A stretch of DNA of 12,907 bases from Geodermatophilaceae bacterium (GCA_013696785.1 JACCXW010000050.1:1-12907), one strand, 5' to 3'. Shown: positions 1 through 7,797, counted from the first letter of the stretch. Notes: generated by a model not told the origin, from the letters alone. Numbers and translations: made by a program.

Positions 1-748
1 GGATGAAGTACAGCACCACGAATGTCTTCAATGCTGCGACCGCGCCCTCCCACAGCCCGTTGGCCAGCATCCATGCGCGGACGGCCGAGCTGGCGCGTAC
101 CTCCAGCCACGCCGCGCGAAGGGCTGCCCTCGTGGACGCAGCTCGCCGCTCGTCGCGGACCCGGTGCCGAAGGCCGACCAGCAGTCCCGCCGTCACCACG
201 AGGAGTGCGGCGACGGCGACCAGGAACGGCAGTGCCGGCCCGATCGCGAACAGGAGGCCGCCGCCGGACAACGCGAGCAGGAGTCCGGCCGACCGGAACA
301 CGCCCTGCACTCCTTGGGAGCGGCCACGGGCGGAGAGCGGGACGAGGTCCGGGTACAGCGCGTAGTAGGGCGTGTAGTAGACGAAATATCCGACGAAGAA
401 CACGGTCAGCGCGAGGGCGATCGGCAGCAGCGAGTCGCCGACGGGCATCACGACAAGCGCCGGGATCATGAGCGCGGAGCCGGCCAGGATGAAGGGCAGC
501 CGGCGGCCGAGCCGGCTCCTTGTCGCCTCCGACCAGCTGCCGATCAGGAGCGGGATGAACAGCGCCAGCAGACCCTCGCTCCCGATGAGCAGGCCGGTCA
601 CGGCCGGTCCGGACAGGTCGTTGAGCAGCAACGGAAGGTACGTTCCGACCACCGTGTAGGCGACGGCGAGGCCGAAGGCGGGGAAGCCGAGGAGACCGAG
701 TAGCCGCCGCTGCGGCCACGTCAGCCGCCGGTCGGTCACCGGAGGCAC
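1..748 (-). CDS. MFS transporter, GPH/sugar-cation symporter-like, 3' end missing
   Basis: This is the N-terminal 249 codons of a polytopic membrane transporter; the rest lies beyond the left edge. The translation shows about six hydrophobic segments (near residues 17-40, 50-70, 84-103, 107-131, 153-170 and 173-193) and the start of a seventh near 225-249. The loop after the second segment carries GSWSEATRSRLGRRLPFI (residues 70-87), the MFS loop 2-3 signature in the form seen in GPH/SLC45-like members. The start is the GTG at 746-748, preceded by a good Shine-Dalgarno (GGGAGG on the minus strand, about 6 bases upstream), unlike the neighbouring genes that lack one. It is divergent from hyuA with a 40-base gap, so it may move the substrate or product of that enzyme. 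The substrate is not readable from sequence. The family call is firm; the subfamily is tentative. Confidence 0.85.
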   Translation of the reverse strand, partial: MPPVTDRRLTWPQRRLLGLLGFPAFGLAVAYTVVGTYLPLLLNDLSGPAVTGLLIGSEGLLALFIPLLIGSWSEATRSRLGRRLPFILAGSALMIPALVVMPVGDSLLPIALALTVFFVGYFVYYTPYYALYPDLVPLSARGRSQGVQGVFRSAGLLLALSGGGLLFAIGPALPFLVAVAALLVVTAGLLVGLRHRVRDERRAASTRAALRAAWLEVRASSAVRAWMLANGLWEGAVAALKTFVVLYFI

Positions 749-777
749 GCTACCTCCCGCGTCGCCCAGGGCTGATC

Positions 778-783
778 TAATCT
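778..783 (+). promoter_or_regulatory. Candidate -10 box (TAATCT) for hyuA, leaderless type
   Basis: TAATCT ends 5 bases before the hyuA ATG. It lies in GATCTAATCT (774-783), the only AT-rich stretch of the 40-base divergent gap. There is no Shine-Dalgarno before the ATG, so transcription probably starts at or next to the start codon. No convincing -35 is visible. Confidence 0.45.
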
Positions 784-788
784 CCGCC

Positions 789-2861
789 ATGGCGCGTCGG
801 GTCAGGATCGGGATCGACACCGGCGGCACGTTCACCGACATCGTCGCCATCGACGAGCGGACCGGTGAGCTCGTGACGACCAAAACGCCGTCGACACCTG
901 AGGATCCCGCCGACGGGTTCATGACCGGCGTCGGCCGGGTGCTCGACTTGCTGAGCGTCGACGGATCCGCCGTCAGCTCGGTGGCACACGGCACGACCGT
1001 GGCGACGAACCAGCTACTGGAGGACAAGCTCGGGCGGCTCGGGTTCATCACGACCGAGGGCTATGAGTTCCTGCTGGAGATCGCCCGGCAGTCCGTCCCC
1101 GACGGCTACGGCAACTCCTACTTCTGGGTCAAGCCGGACCGCATCGTCCCGGTCGACCGCGTGCGTACCGTCGGCGGCCGGCTGGACTTTTGCGGGAACG
1201 AGGTGCGGCCTTTCGACACCGAGCAGGCGGCTGAGGTCGCCCGCTGGTTCCGCGCGCACGACATCACGACGATCGGGGTCTGCTTCCTGCACTCCTACGC
1301 CGACCCGTCGCACGAGCAGGCCATGCGCGCCGCTCTGGCCGCGGAACATCCCGACGCGGTCGTGTCGCTGTCCTCCGACGTGCTCCGCGAGTACCGCGAG
1401 TACGAGCGGGCAATCACGACGCTCGTCGATGCCGCAGTCAAGCCGAAGGTTGCGGCGTACGTCGCCGGTCTCGCACGGCGGCTGCACGAGTTCGCACCCG
1501 GCGTGCCCTTCTCGATCATGCGGTCCAACGGCGGGGTGCTGTCCGCGGCGGAGGTCGTGCACCAGCCGATCACCACGGTGCTGTCCGGCCCGGCCGCCGG
1601 TGCGCTCGGCGCCGGCCTCATCGCGCAGCGGGCCGGCTACGAGCGGGTGCTGACCCTGGACGGGGGCGGCACGTCGACAGACGTGTCGGTCGTGCTCGGC
1701 GGCGAGCCGACGCTCACCACCGAGGGCAGCATCGGCCGCTACCCGTCGAAGATCCCGATGATCGACGTCGTGACGGTGGGGGCCGGCGGCGGCTCCATCG
1801 CCTGGATCTCTCCGGAGGGCACGCTCAAGGTCGGCCCGCGATCTGCGGGCGCGGTTCCCGGACCGATGTGCTACCCCGAGGGCGGGGCCGAGCCGACCGT
1901 CACCGATGCCCACGTGATTCTCGGCCGGATACCGCCGCACCTGCTTGGTGGAGAGATCCCGCTGTCCGTCGACGCCGCGCGGTCCGGGCTGTCGAGGCTC
2001 GCCGCCGAACTGGGCATGACGGTGGAGGCCGGCGCGAGCGGCATCCTGGAGATCTCGGCCTGGAACCAGGCCAACGCCCTGCGCCAGATCACCGTCAAAC
2101 GTGGCCTGGATGTCCGGGACTTCACGATGGTGACGTTCGGCGGGTCGGGTTCGCTGCTCGCCTGCCGGCTGATCGACATCCTCAACCTGCCTGCGGTACT
2201 GGTTCCACTCGACCCCGGCACGACGTCGGCGTACGGGCTGCTCACTGTCGACGCGCGCTGTGACTATGTGCAGACGGCCGTGAGCCGGCATCGCGACCTG
2301 TCACTCGCCGACGTCTCCTCGGCCTACGCCGAACTGCGGGATCGGGCGGCTGCAGCGCTGGGCCGGGAGGGTTTCCCGGCTGGCGATCAACGGTTCCTGC
2401 GTACGGCGGACCTGCGCTACTTCGGGCAGGCTTTCGAGGTGCGTGTGCCGGTGGCCGACGGCGACCTCGATCAGAGCGCGGCCGATGTCGTCGCGAGCGC
2501 CTTCCATGACGCGCACCGGGCGCTGTACGGGTACGACTTCGCCGGTGACGATCAGCAGCAGGTCGAGTGGGTCAACCTGCGGGTCACCGGCGTCGGCCCG
2601 ATCCGCCGGCCGACGCCGCGGTCAGTGCCCGGCGGCGACGGGGCGCCGGTCGCGGCGCAGACCGGGGAGCGAGGGGTGTGGTTCGACGTAGCGTCCGCAC
2701 CGGCCCACATCTACGACCGGGCCCTGCTGCGCGCGGGAGACGTCGTGGCCGGGCCGGCGGTGATCGAGGAGTTCGGCTCCACGATCCCCGTACATCCCGG
2801 ATTCACGGCCACCGTCGACAGGCACGGGAACATCGTCCTGGCCGGCAGTTCGGAGTCCTGA
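789..2861 (+). CDS. hyuA: HyuA-type hydantoinase/oxoprolinase, ATP-binding subunit
   Basis: This 690-residue protein matches the HyuA / 5-oxoprolinase N-terminal / acetone carboxylase beta-like family. Members use ATP to activate a cyclic amide or a ketone in complex with a HyuB partner. Visible motifs: GIDTGGTFTD (8-17, phosphate-binding loop of the actin-like ATPase fold), HGTTVATN (67-74), SGPAAG (266-271), DGGGTSTDV (291-299), GAGGGSIAWI (331-340) and GPRSAGAVPGPMCY (349-362). Length is normal for the family. The partner hyuB follows about 450 bases downstream, after a holin-like gene. The ATG at 789 places the ATPase loop at the expected N-terminal position. Known family substrates include N-methylhydantoin, 5-oxoproline, caprolactam and aryl ketones. 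The true substrate cannot be told here, so hyuA is a family name rather than proof of hydantoin use. Confidence 0.9.
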   Translation: MARRVRIGIDTGGTFTDIVAIDERTGELVTTKTPSTPEDPADGFMTGVGRVLDLLSVDGSAVSSVAHGTTVATNQLLEDKLGRLGFITTEGYEFLLEIARQSVPDGYGNSYFWVKPDRIVPVDRVRTVGGRLDFCGNEVRPFDTEQAAEVARWFRAHDITTIGVCFLHSYADPSHEQAMRAALAAEHPDAVVSLSSDVLREYREYERAITTLVDAAVKPKVAAYVAGLARRLHEFAPGVPFSIMRSNGGVLSAAEVVHQPITTVLSGPAAGALGAGLIAQRAGYERVLTLDGGGTSTDVSVVLGGEPTLTTEGSIGRYPSKIPMIDVVTVGAGGGSIAWISPEGTLKVGPRSAGAVPGPMCYPEGGAEPTVTDAHVILGRIPPHLLGGEIPLSVDAARSGLSRLAAELGMTVEAGASGILEISAWNQANALRQITVKRGLDVRDFTMVTFGGSGSLLACRLIDILNLPAVLVPLDPGTTSAYGLLTVDARCDYVQTAVSRHRDLSLADVSSAYAELRDRAAAALGREGFPAGDQRFLRTADLRYFGQAFEVRVPVADGDLDQSAADVVASAFHDAHRALYGYDFAGDDQQQVEWVNLRVTGVGPIRRPTPRSVPGGDGAPVAAQTGERGVWFDVASAPAHIYDRALLRAGDVVAGPAVIEEFGSTIPVHPGFTATVDRHGNIVLAGSSES

Positions 2862-2906
2862 CGCCGCCGGGGGCGCTCCGTTACCGAAGGATGTCAGTCG
2901 AGTATC

Positions 2907-2922
2907 AGGCGGCGTACCGCCT
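2907..2922 (+). terminator. Short hairpin after hyuA (weak terminator candidate)
   Basis: AGGCGG-CGTA-CCGCCT forms a perfect 6-bp stem with a 4-base loop, 45 bases past the hyuA stop. It is followed by a CT-rich run rather than a T-run. It could pause or partly end transcription before the holin gene. The stem is short for GC-rich DNA, so chance is possible. Confidence 0.25.
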
Positions 2923-2956
2923 CCTCCTTCCTCCGCAAGCCGAGGCCGCACGCAAA

Positions 2957-2974
2957 CAGTGCGGTTCCGTACTG
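2957..2974. promoter_or_regulatory. Imperfect 18-base palindrome upstream of the holin gene
   Basis: CAGTGCGGT and TCCGTACTG form two 9-base half-sites, 7 of 9 matching as an inverted repeat, ending 14 bases before the holin ATG and just upstream of its Shine-Dalgarno. The size suits a dimeric repressor site. No -10 box is clear nearby, so the operator reading is weak. Confidence 0.2.
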
Positions 2975-2988
2975 CGGGAGGAACTCCA

Positions 2989-3243
2989 ATGTGGACCCTG
3001 AACTTCTGGAAGCAAGCGATCGAACGGGCGATCAAGACCTTCGCCCAGACCCTGATCGCGCTGCTCGGGGCGGGCACCACCGACCTGCTCGATGTCGACT
3101 TCGGCAACTCCCTGGCGGTATCGGGGCTGGCGGCGCTGCTGTCGGCGCTTACCTCGATCGCCTCGGCCGGGGCGGGCCCACAGAAGGGAACGGCGAGCCT
3201 CGTCGCGATCGTCCCCGCGGGCCAGCCGGGTCACATCGCCTGA
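2989..3243 (+). CDS. Holin-like small membrane protein (phage r1t-holin type)
   Basis: This 84-residue protein resembles actinophage and actinobacterial r1t-type holins. It has an N-terminal MWTLNFWKQAIERAIKTFAQ segment, one hydrophobic helix near residues 14-29, a short acidic turn (LDVDFG, 34-39), a second helix near 40-60, then SIASAGAG and the GTASLV end typical of these holins. Holins form inner-membrane holes that release an endolysin. No endolysin or other phage gene is present here. The ATG at 2989 is chosen over the in-frame GTG at 2959 because GGGAGGA lies 7 bases upstream of it and MWTLxFWK is the usual family N-terminus. It sits between hyuA and hyuB on the same strand. It is either a stray phage gene or a host protein serving leakage or lysis. 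The family call comes from memory of the motif. Confidence 0.8.
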   Translation: MWTLNFWKQAIERAIKTFAQTLIALLGAGTTDLLDVDFGNSLAVSGLAALLSALTSIASAGAGPQKGTASLVAIVPAGQPGHIA

Positions 3244-3266
3244 GACCCGACGCGTCCTGCGCTGGC

Positions 3267-3272
3267 TAGGAT
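3267..3272 (+). promoter_or_regulatory. Possible -10 box (TAGGAT) before hyuB
   Basis: TAGGAT fits TANNNT and lies 42 bases before the hyuB ATG, in the 71-base gap after the holin gene. It would give a short leader with the G-rich GGGGG ribosome site just before the ATG. No -35 is clear, so hyuB may equally be read through from hyuA. Confidence 0.25.
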
Positions 3273-3314
3273 CGTCGCGGCTGAGGCGAGCTGCGCCTGC
3301 CGGCCGGGGGTGAG

Positions 3315-5168
3315 ATGACGGTCGACCCGATCCTGCTGGAGATCGTCCAGGGCAGTCTGGCCTCGGTCGAGCGTGAGGTCGAAACCGCGATCGCGCGGAC
3401 GTCGCGCTCGCCGATGATCCGCGACGCGCACGACTTCCGGGCCGGGATCCACGATCGGCGACTGCGCAAGCTCACCGGCCGGTCGTACTCGGCGCTCGTC
3501 CATCCGATCGCGCGGGACTTCCCGCTGGACACGATGCGCCCGGGCGACATCTTCTTCCACAACGACGTCTACACCTCAGAGGGCGGCATCGGGCACCTGC
3601 CGGACTTGTGCGTGACCGTCCCCGTCTTTCACGAAGAAGACGTCGTCGCGTTCGTGCAGGCGTTCGGGCATCACGACGACATCGGGGGAGCGGTGCCGGG
3701 ATCGATGCCATCGCACGCACGCAGCGTCTTCGAAGAGGGCCTGATGGTGCCGCCGATCAAACTGTGGGACGCCGGCGTACGAAACGAGGCAGCGCTGCGG
3801 ATCATGACCCGGAACTCGCGGATGCCCGACTCGCTGGCCGCGGACCTCGACGCGGAGTGCTCGGCCTGTCTGATGGGTTCGCGACGGCTCGGCGAGCTGT
3901 TCGCGCGCTACGGTCGCGCACCGATCGAGGAGTGCTTCGACGCCCTGCTCGCGAACACCACAGAGACGTTCCGCCGGGAGATCCTGGTGAAGATCCCCGA
4001 CGGCAGCTGGGTGTGGGAGGACTACGCCGAGCATGACGGCGTGGACCCGCCGCGGCTGCACACACAGCGGATCACGCTGACCAAGACACCGGACCGGATC
4101 CTGCTGGATTTCACCGGTACGTCGGAGCAGGCGAAAGGACCGATCAACCACTGCGGCGACTACGCCGACGGCAACTTCCTTAAGAAGTGGCTGGCGCCCA
4201 TCCTGCGCAACCTCGCTGACACGCCCGAGCGGATGGCCGAACTCGACGTCAACGAGGGCGTCGTACCGCTGATCGAGATGCGCTTCCCACCGCCGGGAAC
4301 CCTGCTTACTCCGATCTTTCCGGCACCGACGAATGCCAGGACATTCGTCATCCTGCGGCTGCTCGGCGTACTTGCCGGCGTACTGGCCAAGGCGGTCGAC
4401 GGCCGGATGCCAGCGGATCAGGAGACGATCCGCTACACCGGCGTGTACGGCGAAGATGCCGACGGCGAGCAGTACCTGATGCGTGAGGTGCTCGGCGGCG
4501 GCAGCGGCGGGCGGTACTACGCCGACGGCGAGGACACGATCCACGTCGTACCGGAATCGCGGAACCTGCCGACGGAGTTCACCGAGTCCCGGTTCCCGTT
4601 CCTGGTCGAGCGGCTCGGGCTGGCTGTCGACTCCGGCGGGCCGGGTGAGTTCCGCGGTGGGCTCGGCTACGACAAGCACATCCGGATGCTCAAGGACGCG
4701 TCGTTCATGTCGATCGCGGACCGCTCGATCCTGGCCTGCTGGGGTGTCCGCGGCGGCCGGGCCGGGCAACCGTTCAGCGTCGTCGTCGATCCGGGCGGGC
4801 CTGGCGAACGTGAGGTGGACGCACTCGCCGACGGGGAGCCGGTGCGGGTTGGCGAGGTGATCCGCATCCGGACGACCGGCGGCGGCGGCTGGGGCGACCC
4901 GCTGCAGCGGCCGGTCGAAAAGGTGCTCCGCGACGTTCTGTGGGGGAAGGTCTCCGCGGCCGGGGCGCGCGAGGGCTACGGCGTCGTCGTGACAGGCGGG
5001 ACGTCCGGCATGGACGGCACGGGCCACACGGTCGACATCGGGGCCACGCGGTCGCTGCGCGCGCAACTGCGGGCGGCCCGGCCGGCCGAGCAACCCTTCT
5101 TCGACAGGGGCCCGGGGTATGCGCGGCTGTCCGGCGGCGCGCCGTACCCCGACGTCGACCTACTCTGA
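3315..5168 (+). CDS. hyuB: HyuB-type hydantoinase/oxoprolinase, catalytic subunit
   Basis: This 617-residue protein belongs to the HyuB / oxoprolinase C-terminal / acetone carboxylase alpha-like family, the metal-containing partner of HyuA. The N-terminus VDPILLEIVQGSL (3-15) is the usual family opening. GDIFFHNDVYTSEGGIGHLPD (77-97) is the usual ND-x-Y...HLPD block in a longer variant. FGHHDDIGGAVPGS (117-130) with EGLMVPPIKL (141-150) is the conserved His/Asp-rich core. A glycine-rich GGLGYDKHIRM segment and TTGGGGWGDPLQR near the C-terminus are also typical. About 60 residues follow the last core motif. The ATG at 3315 follows GGGGGTGAG. It ends 21 bases before the convergent P450 gene. 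It would work with HyuA in ATP-driven opening of a cyclic amide, or in carboxylation. Sequence alone does not separate these. Confidence 0.9.
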   Translation: MTVDPILLEIVQGSLASVEREVETAIARTSRSPMIRDAHDFRAGIHDRRLRKLTGRSYSALVHPIARDFPLDTMRPGDIFFHNDVYTSEGGIGHLPDLCVTVPVFHEEDVVAFVQAFGHHDDIGGAVPGSMPSHARSVFEEGLMVPPIKLWDAGVRNEAALRIMTRNSRMPDSLAADLDAECSACLMGSRRLGELFARYGRAPIEECFDALLANTTETFRREILVKIPDGSWVWEDYAEHDGVDPPRLHTQRITLTKTPDRILLDFTGTSEQAKGPINHCGDYADGNFLKKWLAPILRNLADTPERMAELDVNEGVVPLIEMRFPPPGTLLTPIFPAPTNARTFVILRLLGVLAGVLAKAVDGRMPADQETIRYTGVYGEDADGEQYLMREVLGGGSGGRYYADGEDTIHVVPESRNLPTEFTESRFPFLVERLGLAVDSGGPGEFRGGLGYDKHIRMLKDASFMSIADRSILACWGVRGGRAGQPFSVVVDPGGPGEREVDALADGEPVRVGEVIRIRTTGGGGWGDPLQRPVEKVLRDVLWGKVSAAGAREGYGVVVTGGTSGMDGTGHTVDIGATRSLRAQLRAARPAEQPFFDRGPGYARLSGGAPYPDVDLL

Positions 5169-5189
5169 CCCCCGCAAACTCGCGTGAGA

Positions 5190-6518
5190 TCAGGGCGACC
5201 AGCGGACGGGCAAGTGCTTCACCCCGCGCTGGAAGCTCGACCGCAGCAAAGTGGGTTCTGCCGCGGCACTCAGCCATGTTGTACGGGACAGCACCACATG
5301 GAAAAGGGTGTACATCTGCGCCCGGGCCAGTTGCGCGCCGAGGCAGAAGTGCGGGCCGTGACCGAACACCAGGTGGTCGTTCGGCGTGCGCTCGATGTCG
5401 AAGCGGTCCGGGTCGGTGAAGACGTCCTCGTCGCGGTTCGCCGCCGCGAACGACACGACGACCTTGTCGCCGGCTCGGATGTCCACACCGGACAGTGCGG
5501 TGTCGGACGTCGCCGTACGCCGGAACACCATCACCGGTGTCCACCAGCGCAGCATCTCCTCGACCGCTCCCGCCATCAGGCCGGGATCCGCGCGTAGCGC
5601 CCGCTGCGCGTCCGGATGAGCGAGCAGCGCCACCATCCCGCCGGGCAGGCCGTTGCGCAGCGTCTCGTTGCCGGCCACGGCGAAGAGCCAGAACAGGTTC
5701 TCGAACTCCTCGATCGACAACTGCCCGCCGTCGTCGTCGAGTTGTACGAGCAGGGTGGACATCACGTCGGAGCCCGGGCGGCGCCGCTTCGCCTCGGCGA
5801 GCAGATGCGCGTACGCATAGAGGTCGGCCATCCCGGCCCGGCTGCGCGGGTCGGGCATCCGGCCGTCGGCGTCCGGCATCGGACGTACGGCGAGCGCCTC
5901 GCGGGCGATCGGCGTACCAGTAGCCGGGTCGAAGTCGGCGCTGCCCGCGTAGTCGGGATCCTGGAAGCCGATCACCCGGTTCGACCAGTCGAAGAGCAGC
6001 ATCCGGTCCTGCTCCGGCATCCCCAATGTGTCGGCGAGCGCGAGCAGTGGCAGATCGGCGGCGACCTCCGTCGCGAAGTCGCAGACGGCAGGGCCGGCGA
6101 GCATCCGGTCGATGCTGCGTCGGGCGTGCCCGCCGAGCTGATCTTCCAGCCCCGCGACGGCCCGGGGTGAAAAGGCGCGGGCCAGCATCCGGCGCAGCCG
6201 GGAATGCTCCGGCGGATCCATGTTCAGCATCATCCGGCGCACGTAGTCGAGATCCCGGGCGGTAGCAGGGTCCCGAACCTGGGTCGCCCCAAGTGCGGAG
6301 GAGAACAACGCGGGCTGCCGGAGCACCCGGTTGACATCGGAGTGCCGCAGCACCAGCCAGTAGCCGGGCCCGGCAGACTGGCCCGGACCCTCGGGCTCGG
6401 CGACTCGGACGACGCCGTACTCCCGGCGCAGGCGCGCCAGCAGGTCGAACGGGACCCCGCGCTCGAACGTCCGCGGATCACCCAGCTGTTCGGCCGCGGC
6501 GACAGGTGTGCGACTCAC
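5190..6518 (-). CDS. Cytochrome P450 (CYP124/125/142-like)
   Basis: This is a 442-residue soluble bacterial P450, which inserts one oxygen atom into a substrate with electrons from a ferredoxin partner. Motifs: DPPEHSRLRRMLARAFSP (101-118, helix C region), AGNET in helix I (282-286, oxygen activation), E321-x-x-R324 in helix K within VEEMLRWWTPVMVFRRTA, and FGHGPHFCLG (385-394) with haem-ligating Cys392. The EEMLRW-TPV-FRRTA pattern recalls actinobacterial CYP124/125/142 enzymes acting on sterols or branched fatty chains. That is a resemblance only. The GTG at 6516-6518 is chosen because the protein then begins at a normal P450 N-terminus; the same frame stays open to 7025 but that part lies across the CoA-transferase. 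A GTG six codons further up is an alternative. No ferredoxin or reductase gene is in the window. Confidence 0.93.
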   Translation of the reverse strand: MSRTPVAAAEQLGDPRTFERGVPFDLLARLRREYGVVRVAEPEGPGQSAGPGYWLVLRHSDVNRVLRQPALFSSALGATQVRDPATARDLDYVRRMMLNMDPPEHSRLRRMLARAFSPRAVAGLEDQLGGHARRSIDRMLAGPAVCDFATEVAADLPLLALADTLGMPEQDRMLLFDWSNRVIGFQDPDYAGSADFDPATGTPIAREALAVRPMPDADGRMPDPRSRAGMADLYAYAHLLAEAKRRRPGSDVMSTLLVQLDDDGGQLSIEEFENLFWLFAVAGNETLRNGLPGGMVALLAHPDAQRALRADPGLMAGAVEEMLRWWTPVMVFRRTATSDTALSGVDIRAGDKVVVSFAAANRDEDVFTDPDRFDIERTPNDHLVFGHGPHFCLGAQLARAQMYTLFHVVLSRTTWLSAAAEPTLLRSSFQRGVKHLPVRWSP

Positions 6519-6524
6519 CCGGCC

Positions 6525-6530
6525 ATCGTC
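6525..6530 (-). promoter_or_regulatory. Candidate -10 box (GACGAT) for the P450 gene
   Basis: On the minus strand GACGAT ends 6 bases before the chosen GTG and keeps the conserved second-position A and final T of a -10 hexamer. No Shine-Dalgarno is seen. Its placement matches the neighbouring leaderless-type promoters, though the first base is off consensus. Confidence 0.3.
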
Positions 6531-6537
6531 CCGCACC

Positions 6538-6610
6538 CGACTTTGCCCACCGGGTGGCCCCGTAACCGGACAATTGGGCGCCGGCCGCGGCCACCGGATG
6601 TGCAAAGTCG
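6538..6610. repeat. 22-base inverted repeat in the P450/CoA-transferase divergent promoter
   Basis: The left arm (6538-6559) and right arm (6589-6610) match as an inverted repeat at 19 of 22 positions, with 29 bases between. CGACTTTGC (6538-6546) pairs exactly with GCAAAGTCG (6602-6610), and GGTGGCC (6553-6559) with GGCCACC (6589-6595). Arm centres are 51 bases apart, near five helical turns. Each arm covers or lies next to the -35 region of one of the two divergent genes, so a pair of operators for one regulator is the simplest reading. No regulator gene is adjacent. Confidence 0.6.
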
Positions 6611-6626
6611 CCCGACGGACGGCGCA

Positions 6627-6632
6627 TACGAT
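6627..6632 (+). promoter_or_regulatory. Candidate -10 box (TACGAT) for the CoA-transferase gene, leaderless type
   Basis: TACGAT ends 7 bases before the ATG at 6640, a spacing that would place the transcript start at the start codon. No Shine-Dalgarno is seen. The right arm of the inverted repeat lies at the -35 position, 16 bases upstream. Confidence 0.5.
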
Positions 6633-6639
6633 GCCGGGC

Positions 6640-7797
6640 ATGCCTGGACCGCTCGATGACATCGTCGTCATCGACCTGACCCGTGCGCTGGCCGGCCCAC
6701 ACGCAGCGATGATGCTCGGCGACCTCGGCGCCCGGGTGATCAAGGTGGAGAGCCCGGTGGCCGGCGACGACAGCCGCACCTGGGGTCCGCCGTTCCTCGG
6801 ACCGGCCGACGACCCGGTGTCGACGTACTTCCTGTCCTGCAACCGCAACAAGGAGTCCGTCACCGCCGACCTCAAGGCCCCTGCGGGCAAGGAACTGCTG
6901 ACCCGGCTCATCGAGCGAGCCGACGTGTTGCTCGAGAATTTTCGGCCGGGAGTCCTCGACCGGCTGGGATTCCCCGTCGACCGGCTGCACGAGATCAACG
7001 CGCGGCTCGTGGTGCTGTCCATCACCGGCTTCGGCCACGACGGGCCTGAGGGCGGCCGGGCCGGCTACGACCAGATCGCGCAGGGCGAGGCCGGGCTGAT
7101 GAGCCTGACCGGCGCCGGTCCCGACGAGCCGACCCGGGTCGGCGTGCCGATCTCCGACCTGCTCGCCGGGATGTACGGGGCGTACGGCGTGGTCGCGGCG
7201 CTGCATGAGCGCGACCGCACCGGCCGCGGGCGGGTGGTCCGCACGAGCTTGCTCGCCGCATCGGTCGGCGCGCATGCCTTCCAGGGCACCCGGTACACGG
7301 TGGCGGGTGAGGTCGGCCGCGCCCAGGGCAATCATCACCCGTCGATCAGTCCGTACGGCTCGTTCCGCTGCGCCGACGGGCTCGTGCAGATCGCGGTGGG
7401 CAGCGAGGTGCTGTGGCGGGCGTTCGCCCCGCTCGTGGGCATCGATCCCGCCGCCGCGCAATTCGCGACAAATCAGCTCCGCGTGCAGAACCGCGCGGAT
7501 CTGACGGCTCTCATCGAGTCTGCCTTCTCGTCCGCCGACGCTGCCGAGTGGTTGCCGCGGCTGGCTGCCGCCGGTGTACCGGCCGGTGCGGTACGCAGCC
7601 TCGATCAGGTGTACGACTGGGATCAGACGCGATCGCAAGGTCTGCTCATCGAAGTGGACCATCCTGTGCTCGGACGAATCCAGCTGCCGGGCCCCCCGCT
7701 GCGGATCGAGGGGTACGAACCAGAACACAAGACACCGCCGACACTCGGCCAGCACAATGACACCGTCCGCGACTGGCTCGATCGTGCGGAGAGCTGA
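6640..7797 (+). CDS. CaiB/BaiF family (class III) CoA-transferase
   Basis: This 385-residue protein moves coenzyme A between carboxylic acids in the manner of formyl-CoA and carnitine CoA-transferases. The N-terminus LDDIVVIDLTRALAGPHAAM (5-24) and ARVIKVESP (31-39) are the family opening; ENFRPGVLDRLGF (99-111) and YDQIAQGEAGLMSLTG (143-158) follow. GVPISDLLAGMYG (168-180) contains Asp173, which lines up with the nucleophilic Asp169 of formyl-CoA transferase. Length is normal for the family. The ATG at 6640 is preferred to the in-frame ATG at 6631, which overlaps the -10 box. It is divergent from the P450, converges with the fmdB-like gene 6 bases away, and shares the inverted-repeat region with the P450. 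Together they suggest oxidation and then CoA activation of a carbon skeleton. The acid substrate is unknown. Confidence 0.92.
   Translation: MPGPLDDIVVIDLTRALAGPHAAMMLGDLGARVIKVESPVAGDDSRTWGPPFLGPADDPVSTYFLSCNRNKESVTADLKAPAGKELLTRLIERADVLLENFRPGVLDRLGFPVDRLHEINARLVVLSITGFGHDGPEGGRAGYDQIAQGEAGLMSLTGAGPDEPTRVGVPISDLLAGMYGAYGVVAALHERDRTGRGRVVRTSLLAASVGAHAFQGTRYTVAGEVGRAQGNHHPSISPYGSFRCADGLVQIAVGSEVLWRAFAPLVGIDPAAAQFATNQLRVQNRADLTALIESAFSSADAAEWLPRLAAAGVPAGAVRSLDQVYDWDQTRSQGLLIEVDHPVLGRIQLPGPPLRIEGYEPEHKTPPTLGQHNDTVRDWLDRAES

Noticed and set aside
1014..2291. Long open frame on the minus strand opposite hyuA (425 codons)
   Set aside because: It lies wholly within a gene with clear family motifs, its translation is Arg/Gly/Asp-rich without recognisable motifs, and long antisense frames are usual in GC-rich DNA. 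The same applies to minus-strand frames at 3576-5093 (hyuB) and 6478-7755 (CoA-transferase).
2959..2988. Upstream GTG start for the holin-like gene
   Set aside because: It would add ten residues absent from the usual MWTLxFWK N-terminus, and the Shine-Dalgarno is placed for the ATG at 2989.
2862..3314. Prophage or insertion element between hyuA and hyuB
   Set aside because: Only one small holin-like gene is present. I see no terminal inverted repeats, target duplication, integrase or transposase.
5169..5189. Bidirectional terminator between convergent hyuB and P450
   Set aside because: The 21-base gap has no inverted repeat of useful length.
6631..6633. ATG at 6631 as the CoA-transferase start
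   Set aside because: It overlaps the TACGAT hexamer that best fits the promoter. The ATG at 6640 gives the normal family N-terminus at leaderless spacing.
6519..7025. In-frame N-terminal extension of the P450 to 7025
   Set aside because: The extension overlaps the well-supported CoA-transferase gene in antisense, adds no P450 sequence and would make the protein far longer than the family norm.
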